From assembly GCA_022574265.1 (NCBI GenBank), contig JACZSI010000037.1:1-12837 (forward strand): 12,837 nt of DNA. The letters run 5' to 3'. Shown piece by piece: positions 1 through 10,158 of the stretch. A model generated the notes under the pieces. The model was given only the letters and a program-made list of their open reading frames with translations. It had not been told where the DNA came from and did no database searches. Position numbers and translations under genes: made by a program. The DNA comes from Chloroflexota bacterium. GTDB lineage: Bacteria; Chloroflexota; Dehalococcoidia; Lucifugimonadales; Australimonadaceae. Within the stretch, counting starts at the first letter, position 1; each line of letters starts with the position of its first letter.

Positions 1-2
1 GC

Positions 3-3971
<3,969 letters not shown>

Positions 3972-3993
3972 CCGCCGCGCAGCCCCTGCACCA

Positions 3994-4025
3994 AGAAGAG
4001 GCGCCCTTGTCGGGGCGCCTCTTCT
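3994..4025 (+). terminator. Strong hairpin terminator after rpoC
   Basis: A perfect 13-base-pair stem (AGAAGAGGCGCCC at 3994-4006 pairing with 4013-4025) closes a 6-base loop, 22 bases after the rpoC stop. There is no long T run; the 3' side is only pyrimidine-rich (CTCTTCTCT). It lies between rpoC and the convergent tetR gene, so it may stop transcription from both sides. The stem is far beyond chance; termination itself is inferred. Confidence 0.85.
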
Positions 4026-4062
4026 CTGATCATGCGGCGAGCTTCGGCGGCGGAACCTGCGG

Positions 4063-4656
4063 TCAAGGAGCGGTGGGCGCCACGAAGCCCTCGGCGAAGC
4101 GAGCGACGATGGCGCGGGCCTCCTCCAGCTTCCCGGCGGCCACGAGCGTCTGCACGGAGAGCGTGGACGACAGGGCCTGAAGCGCCTCGCCGATCAGCAC
4201 GGCCTCGTCGTTCGGATCCAGTCCATAGGCCTCAGCCAGCCGTGCCCAGCGGTCCACCCATCCGTGGGGGCACGGGCTGGTGTGCAAGCAGCACGGGAAC
4301 GCGGGCGACGGGCCGGATTCCAGCCGGCTGACCTCCGAGAAGAGCGCGCCGCATATCCCGCTCACGGCACTCGGCCCCCCAGCCTTCGGAGGCTCCGATG
4401 GCATCGGGACCTCGCCCATCCAGCGGTCCAGCAGCTGGGCGACCAGGTCACTGCGGGTCGGAGCGTGCAGATACAGACTTCCCTTGGCGACGCCGACGCG
4501 GCGCGCGACGTCATCCATGGTCAGCGCAAGGCAGCCCTGCTCCAGCAACAACTCGCCGACGGCCTGAAGGATCGCCTGCTCACGCCATTCACGAACACGG
4601 TCCTTGAATCGTGAGCGGGCGTCCTCGCCGGCCGTGCCCTGCGATGCAGACGACAC
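4063..4656 (-). CDS. TetR/AcrR-family transcriptional regulator
   Basis: A ligand-responsive DNA-binding repressor, by family. From the GTG at 4656 the protein has 197 residues, a normal length. The N-terminal helix-turn-helix is clear: TMDDVARRVGVAKGSLYLHA at residues 46-65 matches the TetR consensus. The C-terminal ligand domain is not one I can assign, but has an unusual Cys/His cluster at residues 122-131 (CCLHTSPCPH) that could bind a metal or sense redox state. Start choice: the frame stays open to a GTG at 4689, but GTG 4656 has a strong Shine-Dalgarno AGGGGGG (4662-4668) 5 bases upstream, while 4689 lies within a candidate operator. It is on the same strand as the ctaB operon, 84 bases downstream of ctaB, so it could regulate that operon, itself, or something distant. 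Effector and targets cannot be told from sequence. Confidence 0.87.
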   Translation of the reverse strand: MSSASQGTAGEDARSRFKDRVREWREQAILQAVGELLLEQGCLALTMDDVARRVGVAKGSLYLHAPTRSDLVAQLLDRWMGEVPMPSEPPKAGGPSAVSGICGALFSEVSRLESGPSPAFPCCLHTSPCPHGWVDRWARLAEAYGLDPNDEAVLIGEALQALSSTLSVQTLVAAGKLEEARAIVARFAEGFVAPTAP

Positions 4657-4661
4657 GGTGT

Positions 4662-4668
4662 CCCCCCT
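4662..4668 (-). promoter_or_regulatory. Ribosome binding site that decides the tetR start
   Basis: AGGGGGG on the minus strand, 5 bases before GTG 4656. It favours this start over the longer frame beginning at GTG 4689, for which I see no comparable site. Confidence 0.7.
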
Positions 4669-4684
4669 GGATTCCGCTCCGTAA

Positions 4685-4702
4685 CCCACGATAACACGTA
4701 GG
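4685..4702. promoter_or_regulatory. Candidate TetR operator (imperfect inverted repeat)
   Basis: CCCACG and CGTAGG flank a 6-base centre; the arms match as an inverted repeat at 5 of 6 positions. The site sits about 30 bases upstream of the preferred tetR start, where an autoregulatory operator would be expected. A repeat this short could arise by chance, so this is a weak call. Confidence 0.25.
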
Positions 4703-4740
4703 CGGTCAACTCTTCAACGCATCGGTCGGAAAAAGAATCC

Positions 4741-5616
4741 CTAGTACCAGGGCAGGTGGGGTTCGGCCGCCAAGACGACGAAGACGGCCGCGAGATAGCC
4801 CAGCGAGTAGAGGTACGCCGCCCGCGCACGCCGCCGGTCCGGCCCCCCGCTCCAGAGGCGGTACGCCAGCCACAGCCACCATGCACCAAGCGCCGTCGCG
4901 GCGAGCGCGAACGTGATCCCTGCGTAGCCGGCGACGAGCGGGAGCCACGCCAGCGCGATCAGCAGCACGACGTAGAGCAGCACCTGGGCGGCGGTCTCGC
5001 GGTGGCCGGCTACCGCGGCGAGCATGGGCACGCCGGCGGCCGCGTAGTCGTCCTTGAGCAGCATGGAGAGCGTCCAGAAGTGCGGCGGCGTCCAGAAGAA
5101 GATCAGGGCGAACATGTACATGCCGACCACGTCGATGGAACCCGTCACGGCCGTGGCGCCGATCAGCGGCGGGAAGGCGCCGGCCGCGCCACCGATCACG
5201 ATGTTGTTCCACGACCGGCGCTTCATGACCAGCGTGTAGACGAAGACGTAGACGAGCGAAGCGGCAACCGTGAGCGCCGCGGCCACCAGGTTCGTCAGCG
5301 CGGCGAAGAGCGCGGCCGCCAGCACGACGAGCGCGGCGCCGACGACGATGGCCGTGCGCCGCGACACCTGCTGGCTGGGCACCGGGCGGCCGCGCGTCCG
5401 CCGCATGACCGCGTCGATGTCCGCGTCGAGGCCCTGATTGATGGCGTTCGAGCCCGCCGCCGCAAGCGCCCCGCCCACGGCGACGACGACGATCACGGCG
5501 ATGCCCGGTACGCCGTCCGACGCCTTCGCGACGCCGGCCAGCGCCGTGAGCACGAGCATCGCGATGATCCGCGGCTTCGATAGGGCGGCGAGCTGACGGA
5601 ACGCGGTGGCGATCAT
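4741..5616 (-). CDS. ctaB: Protoheme IX farnesyltransferase (heme O synthase)
   Basis: Transfers a farnesyl group to protoheme IX to give heme O, the first step from heme B to the heme of heme-copper oxidases; an integral membrane enzyme of the UbiA superfamily. The start at ATG 5616 gives 291 residues, normal for CtaB/CyoE, beginning MIATAFRQLAALSKPRI with the usual N-terminal KPR. The prenyl-diphosphate and magnesium motif is at residues 57-68 (NAINQGLDADID) followed by RRTRGRP. The second conserved region is also present: KRRSWNNIVIGGAAGAFPPL, then FFWTPPHFW and DDYAAAGVPML. The protein is strongly hydrophobic throughout with many membrane helices. Its ATG overlaps the ctaA stop (ATGA, 5613-5616), so the two are translationally coupled. 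The frame stays open well upstream of 5616, but that part is the ctaA gene in another frame and has no CtaB character. Confidence 0.96.
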   Translation of the reverse strand: MIATAFRQLAALSKPRIIAMLVLTALAGVAKASDGVPGIAVIVVVAVGGALAAAGSNAINQGLDADIDAVMRRTRGRPVPSQQVSRRTAIVVGAALVVLAAALFAALTNLVAAALTVAASLVYVFVYTLVMKRRSWNNIVIGGAAGAFPPLIGATAVTGSIDVVGMYMFALIFFWTPPHFWTLSMLLKDDYAAAGVPMLAAVAGHRETAAQVLLYVVLLIALAWLPLVAGYAGITFALAATALGAWWLWLAYRLWSGGPDRRRARAAYLYSLGYLAAVFVVLAAEPHLPWY

Positions 5617-6497
5617 CGCTTCCGCGCGAGCGCAACCAGCGCCCACTGGCCCACGATGGCCCACCAGACGAGCGTCGCCACGCCGAGGTGCAGCACGCGC
5701 AAGGCCCCCGGCAGGTCTTGCGCGACGGCCCAGATGCCGATGGCGATCTGGACGGCGACGAGGGCCGCGGCGGCGTGGTTGAGCCCAACGGCCAAGCGCG
5801 TGCCCCGCACGCGCCGCAGCTCGAGCGTGCTCCAGACGAGCGCCACGACGAGCGCTGCGCCGGCCACGCGGTGCGCGCCGTGCAGCCACGCCGCGGCGGA
5901 TGTGCTCCGGTCGTCGCAGAAGGGCAGCCCCGGACAGCCGACGCTGACGCCCGCTCCCACGACGGCGCCCCCGGCGAGCACGACGATGGCCACGCCGGCG
6001 AGGAGCACCGTCGCGGTCCGCTTGCTCGGGCTCGGGGTCCACGGCACATCGAGCGCCCGTATCGCACCCGCGGTCAGCAGGCCAAGCGTCACCATCGCGG
6101 TGGCGAGGTGCGCCAGCCGCACCATGCCGTGCAGCTCCGTGAGCACGGTCGCACCGCCGAGGCCGGCCTGGAAGAGGATCGCCGCGAAGGCGCCGATCAG
6201 GAGCCGCGCGGTCACGGCGTCGGAGCGCCTGCCCCGCCAGGCGAGCCACGCGGCGGCGCCCGCCGTCAGCATCGTCACGCCGGCGAAGATGCGGTGGCCG
6301 AACTCGATGGCGGTGGCACCGTCGAGCTCCGGGACGATGGCACCGTCGCACAGCGGCCAGTCGGGGCAGCCGAGGCCCGAGCCCGAGGCGCGGACCCACG
6401 ACCCATAGGTGATGAGCCCCACCGTCAGCACGGCGGCCGCGAACGCGACCCAGCCGGCCCGCCGCAGGCGCTCGTCGGTGCGCGGCACCGCGACCAT
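5613..6497 (-). CDS. ctaA: Heme A synthase (COX15/CtaA family)
   Basis: Oxidises the C8 methyl group of heme O to a formyl group to give heme A for aa3-type cytochrome oxidase; membrane-bound and paired with CtaB. The start at ATG 6497 (MVAVPRTDERL) gives 294 residues, near the usual bacterial size. Both extracellular Cys pairs of the bacterial type are present: GCPDWPLC (C44, C50) and GCPGLPFC (C188, C194). The heme-ligand His candidates recur in each half of the duplicated four-helix bundle: H68 (EFGHRIFAG), H123/H130 (LHGMVRLAH), H206/H209 (LHGAHR) and H270 (RVLHLG). It overlaps ctaB by 4 bases, and its start shares one base with the stop of the small upstream gene (TGATG, 6495-6499). The longer open frame up to 6869 is not supported: the extra part is low-complexity, Arg-rich antisense sequence. 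Confidence 0.95.
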   Translation of the reverse strand: MVAVPRTDERLRRAGWVAFAAAVLTVGLITYGSWVRASGSGLGCPDWPLCDGAIVPELDGATAIEFGHRIFAGVTMLTAGAAAWLAWRGRRSDAVTARLLIGAFAAILFQAGLGGATVLTELHGMVRLAHLATAMVTLGLLTAGAIRALDVPWTPSPSKRTATVLLAGVAIVVLAGGAVVGAGVSVGCPGLPFCDDRSTSAAAWLHGAHRVAGAALVVALVWSTLELRRVRGTRLAVGLNHAAAALVAVQIAIGIWAVAQDLPGALRVLHLGVATLVWWAIVGQWALVALARKR

Positions 6498-6691
6498 CAG
6501 CCGCGCTCCGCGAGCGACAGGAGGACGACGGTCGCGATGAGCAGCGGGGGCAGCAACGTCCACAGCACTTCGGTCATGCGCGCCCCGACGATGCCGCGCG
6601 CGGGGTCGGGCGCCACCTTCATGCGGAGCGCGGTGACGACGATGGCGGTCTGGGCGAGCGCTATCGCGGCCACCACCACCCAAAACTCCAT
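6497..6691 (-). CDS. Small two-helix membrane protein resembling the COX2 transmembrane hairpin
   Basis: A 64-residue protein, first gene of the ctaA-ctaB operon. Two hydrophobic helices are visible, at about residues 3-22 and 42-60, joined by a loop (RMKVAPDPARGIVGARMTE). Residues 41-48 (EVLWTLLP) and the following helix resemble the second transmembrane helix of cytochrome c oxidase subunit II, where an E-x-x-W-T-x-x-P pattern is typical, but no copper-A domain follows. Start choice: ATG 6691 has AAAGGA (6699-6704) 7 bases upstream; the frame is open further, with an in-frame ATG 26 codons earlier, but that region reads as non-coding, Arg/Ala/Pro-rich sequence. The stop overlaps the ctaA start. 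By position it may help oxidase assembly or heme A delivery; that is inference, and it could also be an unrelated small membrane protein. Confidence 0.75.
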   Translation of the reverse strand: MEFWVVVAAIALAQTAIVVTALRMKVAPDPARGIVGARMTEVLWTLLPPLLIATVVLLSLAERG

Positions 6692-6698
6692 CCTTGGT

Positions 6699-6704
6699 TC
6701 CTTT
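6699..6704 (-). promoter_or_regulatory. Ribosome binding site of the small COX2-like gene
   Basis: AAAGGA on the minus strand, 7 bases before ATG 6691. It supports translation of the 64-residue protein from this start rather than from the more distal ATG. Confidence 0.65.
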
Positions 6705-6782
6705 CTTGAGCTTGCAGGGGGACGCCGGCCGTCGGCGCGCTCCGGACGGGCCGCGCTCGGCGCAATCATGGTACCTGAAAGC

Positions 6783-6828
6783 GCCGTGGCCACGCCACGG
6801 CCAAGGCCACGGCCAGGGGGTTGCCCCC
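6783..6828. repeat. Cluster of inverted and direct repeats between divergent genes
   Basis: In the 145-base gap between the divergent ctaA and ABC-ATPase operons, GCCGTGGC (6783-6790) pairs with GCCACGGC (6794-6801) around a 3-base loop. CCACGGCCA recurs at 6795-6803 and 6807-6815 with a 12-base period. GGGGG (6816-6820) then pairs with CCCCC (6824-6828) around TTG. These could be operators or RNA hairpins; no regulator can be assigned. Confidence 0.6.
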
Positions 6829-6836
6829 ACGTGACG

Positions 6837-7688
6837 ATGTGCGACAATCCGGGTGCGGAAGCGAACCATGGCCCTGGAGATGAGCAGCTGACCGACTACC
6901 TACCACGCAACGATCTGCGCAGGGCCGGTGAGCGGGCGCGGCTGCCCGATGGCGTCGGCGGCATCCAGCTGAGCCACGTCACGAAGCAGTTCTTGTCCGA
7001 CCAGCCCCCGGCCGTGAAAGACTTCTCGCTCACGGTCGCGGAGGGCGAGTTCACGGTCCTCGTGGGGGAGTCGGGCGCGGGCAAGTCGACCGTGCTCCGG
7101 TTGGTGGCGGGCCTCGAATCCCCGGACGCCGGCGACATCTACGTCGGCGGCCTATGGGTCAACGACGTCCCGGTCGGACGGCGTGGCGTCCAGGTCATCT
7201 TTCAGTCACTGGCGCTGTGGCCGCATCTCAAGGTGCTGGACGAGGAGCACCTGTCCAACATCAGCTTCCCGCTCAAGATGCGCCGGTGGAGCGTCGACCG
7301 GATCCGGCAGCGTACCCGAGACGTGACGGAACGGGTCGGTCTCGAGGAGACGCTGTTCGGCCGCAAGCCAGGCGAGCTATCGGGGGGCGAGGGGCAGCGG
7401 GTCGCGCTCGCGCGGGCGATGGTGACCGACTCCAACGTCTACGTGATGGACGAGCCGCTGAACAGCCTCGATCCGATCAACCGGATGAAGATGCGCTCCG
7501 AGGTGCGGCGGTTGCACGACGAGATCGGCTCGACCACGCTGTTCGTGACCCACGACATGCGCGAGGCGCTGGTGCTCGCGGACCAGATCGCGATCATGCG
7601 GGCGGGCAGCCTCGTCCAGGTGGGGACCCCGGACACCCTCCGCAACTATCCCGCCGACCCCTACGTGACCGAGCTGCTGAACGCGTAG
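6837..7688 (+). CDS. ABC-transporter ATP-binding protein (MalK/PotA-like, no visible permease)
   Basis: A cytoplasmic ATPase subunit that would power an importer. From ATG 6837 it has 283 residues with every hallmark of the fold: Walker A GESGAGKST (77-85), Q-loop in IFQSLALWPHL, signature LSGGEGQ (181-187), Walker B VYVMDEP with Asp205 and Glu206, D-loop NSLD, and H-loop His239 (FVTHD). Its closest look is the carbohydrate/polyamine importer group, but it ends soon after the ATPase core and so lacks the C-terminal regulatory (TOBE) domain of MalK. No permease or binding protein lies nearby; the next gene is menA, 7 bases on. The start is uncertain: GTG 6831 is in frame, and the first 45 or so residues are polar and unlike the family. 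GGGGG at 6816-6820 is the only candidate ribosome site and is 10 bases from GTG 6831, 16 from ATG 6837. The substrate cannot be inferred. Confidence 0.86.
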   Translation: MCDNPGAEANHGPGDEQLTDYLPRNDLRRAGERARLPDGVGGIQLSHVTKQFLSDQPPAVKDFSLTVAEGEFTVLVGESGAGKSTVLRLVAGLESPDAGDIYVGGLWVNDVPVGRRGVQVIFQSLALWPHLKVLDEEHLSNISFPLKMRRWSVDRIRQRTRDVTERVGLEETLFGRKPGELSGGEGQRVALARAMVTDSNVYVMDEPLNSLDPINRMKMRSEVRRLHDEIGSTTLFVTHDMREALVLADQIAIMRAGSLVQVGTPDTLRNYPADPYVTELLNA

Positions 7689-7695
7689 GCGCCCG

Positions 7696-8619
7696 ATGGC
7701 ATCGGCACCGGCCTCCCAGGCGCAGTGGTCCTCCTGGCTATGGGCGACGCGCCCCTTCTCTCTGAGCGCCTCGCTCGCGCCCGTGCTGGTCGGCACGGGG
7801 TTGGCGGCGGGCGTCGGCGGCGGCACCGACTGGGTGCTCTTCGTCCTCGCGCTGACCGGGTCCGTGGCGATCCAGATCGGCACCAATCTCACGGACGAAT
7901 ACACCGACCACCACCAGGGTCGGGGCGCGGGCAAGTTCCTGGCGCCCCACAAGGTGATCCAGCGCGGACTGCTCTCCGAGCGTGCCGTGCGTGGTGGGAT
8001 GGGGGCCGCCTTCGGCTACGGCATCGCGGCGGGGCTGGCGATCGTTTGGCAGTTGGGAGGGCAGGCCGGCTGGCCGATCCTCGCGGTGGGGATCGCGAGC
8101 GTGGCGGTCGCGTATCTCTACGCCGGCGGACCGAAGCCGCTGGGCGCACTCGGTCTCGGCGAGCCGCTCGTGTTCCTCTTCATGGGCCCGGTGATGGTGG
8201 GGGCCTCCTACTACGTGCAGGTGCAGGAGGTGAGCGCCACCGCGCTGTGGGCCTCGCTCCCGGTGGGGTGCATCGTCACGGCGATCCTGCACGCCAACAA
8301 CCTGCGCGACATCGAGGAGGACCGGGCCGCCGGGAAGCGGAGCATCGCCGCGCTCATCGGGCTCACCCCGAGCCGGTGGGTGTACGCGGGACTCGTGGGG
8401 ACCGCGTTCGCCGTCATCGCCGCGCTGGGGGCGACGGGCACGCCGAGCCCGTGGACGCTCCTGGGGCTGGCGCCCGCGCCGTGGGCGTACGCCGCCGCTC
8501 GCGGGCTGTTCCGCGCGGACGACCGGGCGGCGATGAACCGCATGCTGGTGCGTAGCGCCAAGCTGCACGGATGGACCGGCCTGAGCCTCGCGGGCGGCCT
8601 GGCCGCAGCCGCGCTCTAG
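7696..8619 (+). CDS. menA: 1,4-dihydroxy-2-naphthoate polyprenyltransferase (menaquinone synthesis)
   Basis: Attaches the polyprenyl tail to 1,4-dihydroxy-2-naphthoate to give demethylmenaquinone, the membrane step of menaquinone synthesis. 307 residues, normal for MenA, with about eight or nine hydrophobic segments. The first Asp-rich motif of the UbiA superfamily is at residues 64-71 (NLTDEYTD) followed by HHQGRGAGK, and the second is at 201-209 (NNLRDIEED) followed by RAAGKRSIA, as is typical of MenA rather than UbiA or CtaB. It starts 7 bases after the ABC ATPase gene with no clear ribosome site of its own, which suggests coupling to that gene. No other men gene is in the window. Its TAG stop lies in a CTAG palindrome whose other strand is the stop of the convergent crotonase gene, so there is no room for a terminator between them. 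Confidence 0.93.
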   Translation: MASAPASQAQWSSWLWATRPFSLSASLAPVLVGTGLAAGVGGGTDWVLFVLALTGSVAIQIGTNLTDEYTDHHQGRGAGKFLAPHKVIQRGLLSERAVRGGMGAAFGYGIAAGLAIVWQLGGQAGWPILAVGIASVAVAYLYAGGPKPLGALGLGEPLVFLFMGPVMVGASYYVQVQEVSATALWASLPVGCIVTAILHANNLRDIEEDRAAGKRSIAALIGLTPSRWVYAGLVGTAFAVIAALGATGTPSPWTLLGLAPAPWAYAAARGLFRADDRAAMNRMLVRSAKLHGWTGLSLAGGLAAAAL

Positions 8620-9419
8620 CGGCCGGGAAACTCAGGCTCCCGGCGCTCCAGGAACGAGCGCACGCCCTCCCGGAAGTCCTCGCTGGACGCGGCCGTCTCC
8701 GGCAGCGCGAGGCGGTCGGCGGGGACGTTGGCGACGGCCCCGTGCTCGCCCAGGTCGGCCAGCGCTCCTTTGTGGAGACGGTGGGAGACGGCTGAGAGCT
8801 TGGCGATGTCGGCGGCCAGCTCCTTGACGTACGCATCGAGCTCGTCCGGCGCGTGCACCGAGTTGACCAGGCCCGCCGCGAGCGCCTCCTCGGCCCCAAG
8901 CTCCCGCCCGCTGAGCAGCAGGTAGCTCGCGGTGGCGCGGCCGGCGAGGCCGAGGAGCCGCGCCAGGTGGGCGTGCGAGACGGCGATGCCGCGCCGCGCG
9001 GCAGGCAGGCCGAACCGCGCGCCCCGCGCCGCCACGCGCAGGTCCGCGCACAGTGCGAGCTCGAAGCCGCCGCCGAGGCAGTACCCGCGCACGACCGCGA
9101 TGGTCGGCTTGGAGAGCGAGCCGAGCGCCGCGCACGCCGCCTCGACGCGCTCGCGGTAGTCCTTAGCCTGCTCCGGCGTGCTCCTGGTCTGCTCGAAGTC
9201 CTTGATGTCGGCGCCCGCGGAGAACGCCCGGTCGCCCGCGCCGGTGAGCAGGACGACGCGGACGGCTTCGTCGCGTTCGATGTCCCGCAGGACAGCCGGG
9301 AACCGGCCCCACATCGCGTAGGAGATGGCGTTGCGCTGCTCGGGGCGGTTGATGACGAGCGTGGCCACGGCGCCGTCGCGCTCAACCAGCAGGTGATCGT
9401 CCGCTGTCTCGGAGCCCAC
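8616..9419 (-). CDS. Crotonase-fold protein (enoyl-CoA hydratase/isomerase family) lacking the second catalytic Glu
   Basis: A CoA-thioester enzyme of the crotonase superfamily, 267 residues from GTG 9419, a normal length. The oxyanion-hole segments are present: FSAGADIKDF (66-75) and VRGYCLGGGFELALCAD (110-126). In enoyl-CoA hydratase two Glu residues 20 positions apart activate the water. Here the first is kept (E120 in GGFEL), but the second position is Ala140 (GLPAARRGI, where hydratases have PE), so ordinary hydration of enoyl-CoA is doubtful. Related crotonases without this Glu act as isomerases, decarboxylases or dehydratases, or have unknown roles. It follows the racemase-like gene by 4 bases with no clear ribosome site, so the two are probably co-transcribed and translationally coupled, and may act on the same pathway. 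The family is certain, the reaction is not. Confidence 0.9.
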   Translation of the reverse strand: MGSETADDHLLVERDGAVATLVINRPEQRNAISYAMWGRFPAVLRDIERDEAVRVVLLTGAGDRAFSAGADIKDFEQTRSTPEQAKDYRERVEAACAALGSLSKPTIAVVRGYCLGGGFELALCADLRVAARGARFGLPAARRGIAVSHAHLARLLGLAGRATASYLLLSGRELGAEEALAAGLVNSVHAPDELDAYVKELAADIAKLSAVSHRLHKGALADLGEHGAVANVPADRLALPETAASSEDFREGVRSFLERREPEFPGR

Positions 9420-9423
9420 GGGG

Positions 9424-10152
9424 CTAGGCGTCCACGAGCGCGGGCCAGTCCCGCAGCAGCCGGCCGCCCACGCCGCTGGGGCGGTGCTCGCCCAGGAGCG
9501 AGAGGAGGTTCCAGAGCATCGCCGGGTTGCTCGCGACGATCGGCACGCTGAAGTCGGTCTCCATGCGCTCGAGGCAGCCCAGCGGGTTCAGCCGCGCGCC
9601 CTGGAAGTAGATAGCCTCGACATCCGAGGCTGCCATGAGAGCTCCCTTCGCCAGCTCGTACACCTCGTCGGCGCTGAGCGCCAGGGCCCCCGGCCCGGTC
9701 CCGAGCGCGGTCTCCGGGAAGACCGCGTCGATCCCGGCGCCCTTGAGGTACTCGCCTACGAGCGCGTTCATGGACGCGTCGAAGGGCGTCATCACGAGCG
9801 CTCGTTCGGCGGACAGCGCCCGGAGCGCGGCCGTGCTCGATTCGAGCGCCGTGGTGACCGGCACGCCCGTCGCGGCGCGCAGGCGTTCGGGCAGGTCCTT
9901 GTTCTGCACCTGCATCGGCGCGCCCGTCACGGCGACGCCGGCCCACCCCCGCTCGGCGACGAGCTGCGTGGTCTTGGCGAGATGGTCGCCGCCCGCCTCG
10001 GAGAGCTCGTTGAGCGACGTGCGGTAGAGCCCGAGCGGCTGGATATCGACCTGGACGCCGTCCGGCACGAGCGCGAGGAGGTCGTCGTAGTGCGCTCCCC
10101 ACTTGGCGTTCGGACTCACGAAGCCGATGTGCACGGCGTGGGACGCGGTCAT
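9424..10152 (-). CDS. Asp/Glu racemase superfamily protein (arylmalonate decarboxylase / maleate isomerase-like)
   Basis: 242 residues from ATG 10152, the usual size for this superfamily, with its two-lobed pattern: an N-terminal IGFVSPNAKW segment, a mid-protein VPVTTALESSTAALRAL, and a C-terminal VPIVASNPAMLWNLLSLLG that closely resembles the matching region of maleate isomerases and arylmalonate decarboxylases. Members normally use one or two catalytic Cys. Here the first position reads VAVTGAPMQ (residues 73-81, no Cys) and the second reads YFQGARLNPLGC, with Gly at the usual Cys place and the protein's only Cys at 193, seven or eight residues later. It may thus use a displaced Cys, work differently, or be a non-catalytic binding protein. 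It has a good ribosome site (GAGGT, 10159-10163), a sigma70-like promoter, and heads the operon with the crotonase gene. Confidence 0.83.
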   Translation of the reverse strand: MTASHAVHIGFVSPNAKWGAHYDDLLALVPDGVQVDIQPLGLYRTSLNELSEAGGDHLAKTTQLVAERGWAGVAVTGAPMQVQNKDLPERLRAATGVPVTTALESSTAALRALSAERALVMTPFDASMNALVGEYLKGAGIDAVFPETALGTGPGALALSADEVYELAKGALMAASDVEAIYFQGARLNPLGCLERMETDFSVPIVASNPAMLWNLLSLLGEHRPSGVGGRLLRDWPALVDA

Positions 10153-10158
10153 GGCGGC

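Noticed and set aside
4703..4740. A terminator between ctaB and tetR
   Set aside because: Only a short GGA/TCC pairing around a run of A is visible; too weak to call.
5617..6399. Upstream open extension of ctaB on the minus strand
   Set aside because: This is ctaA in another frame; CtaB similarity begins at MIATAFRQLAALSKPR, whose ATG overlaps the ctaA stop.
5688..6830. Long plus-strand open frame upstream of the ABC ATPase, in the same frame
   Set aside because: It is the antisense of ctaA and ctaB, rich in Arg, His, Gly and Pro, and has no domain character; only the part after about 6831 reads as protein.
6821..6848. TTGCCC-16-GACAAT as a promoter for the ABC gene
   Set aside because: It would start transcription after the two likely start codons (6831, 6837), and no ATG, GTG or TTG in frame follows closely; each box matches only 4 of 6 positions.
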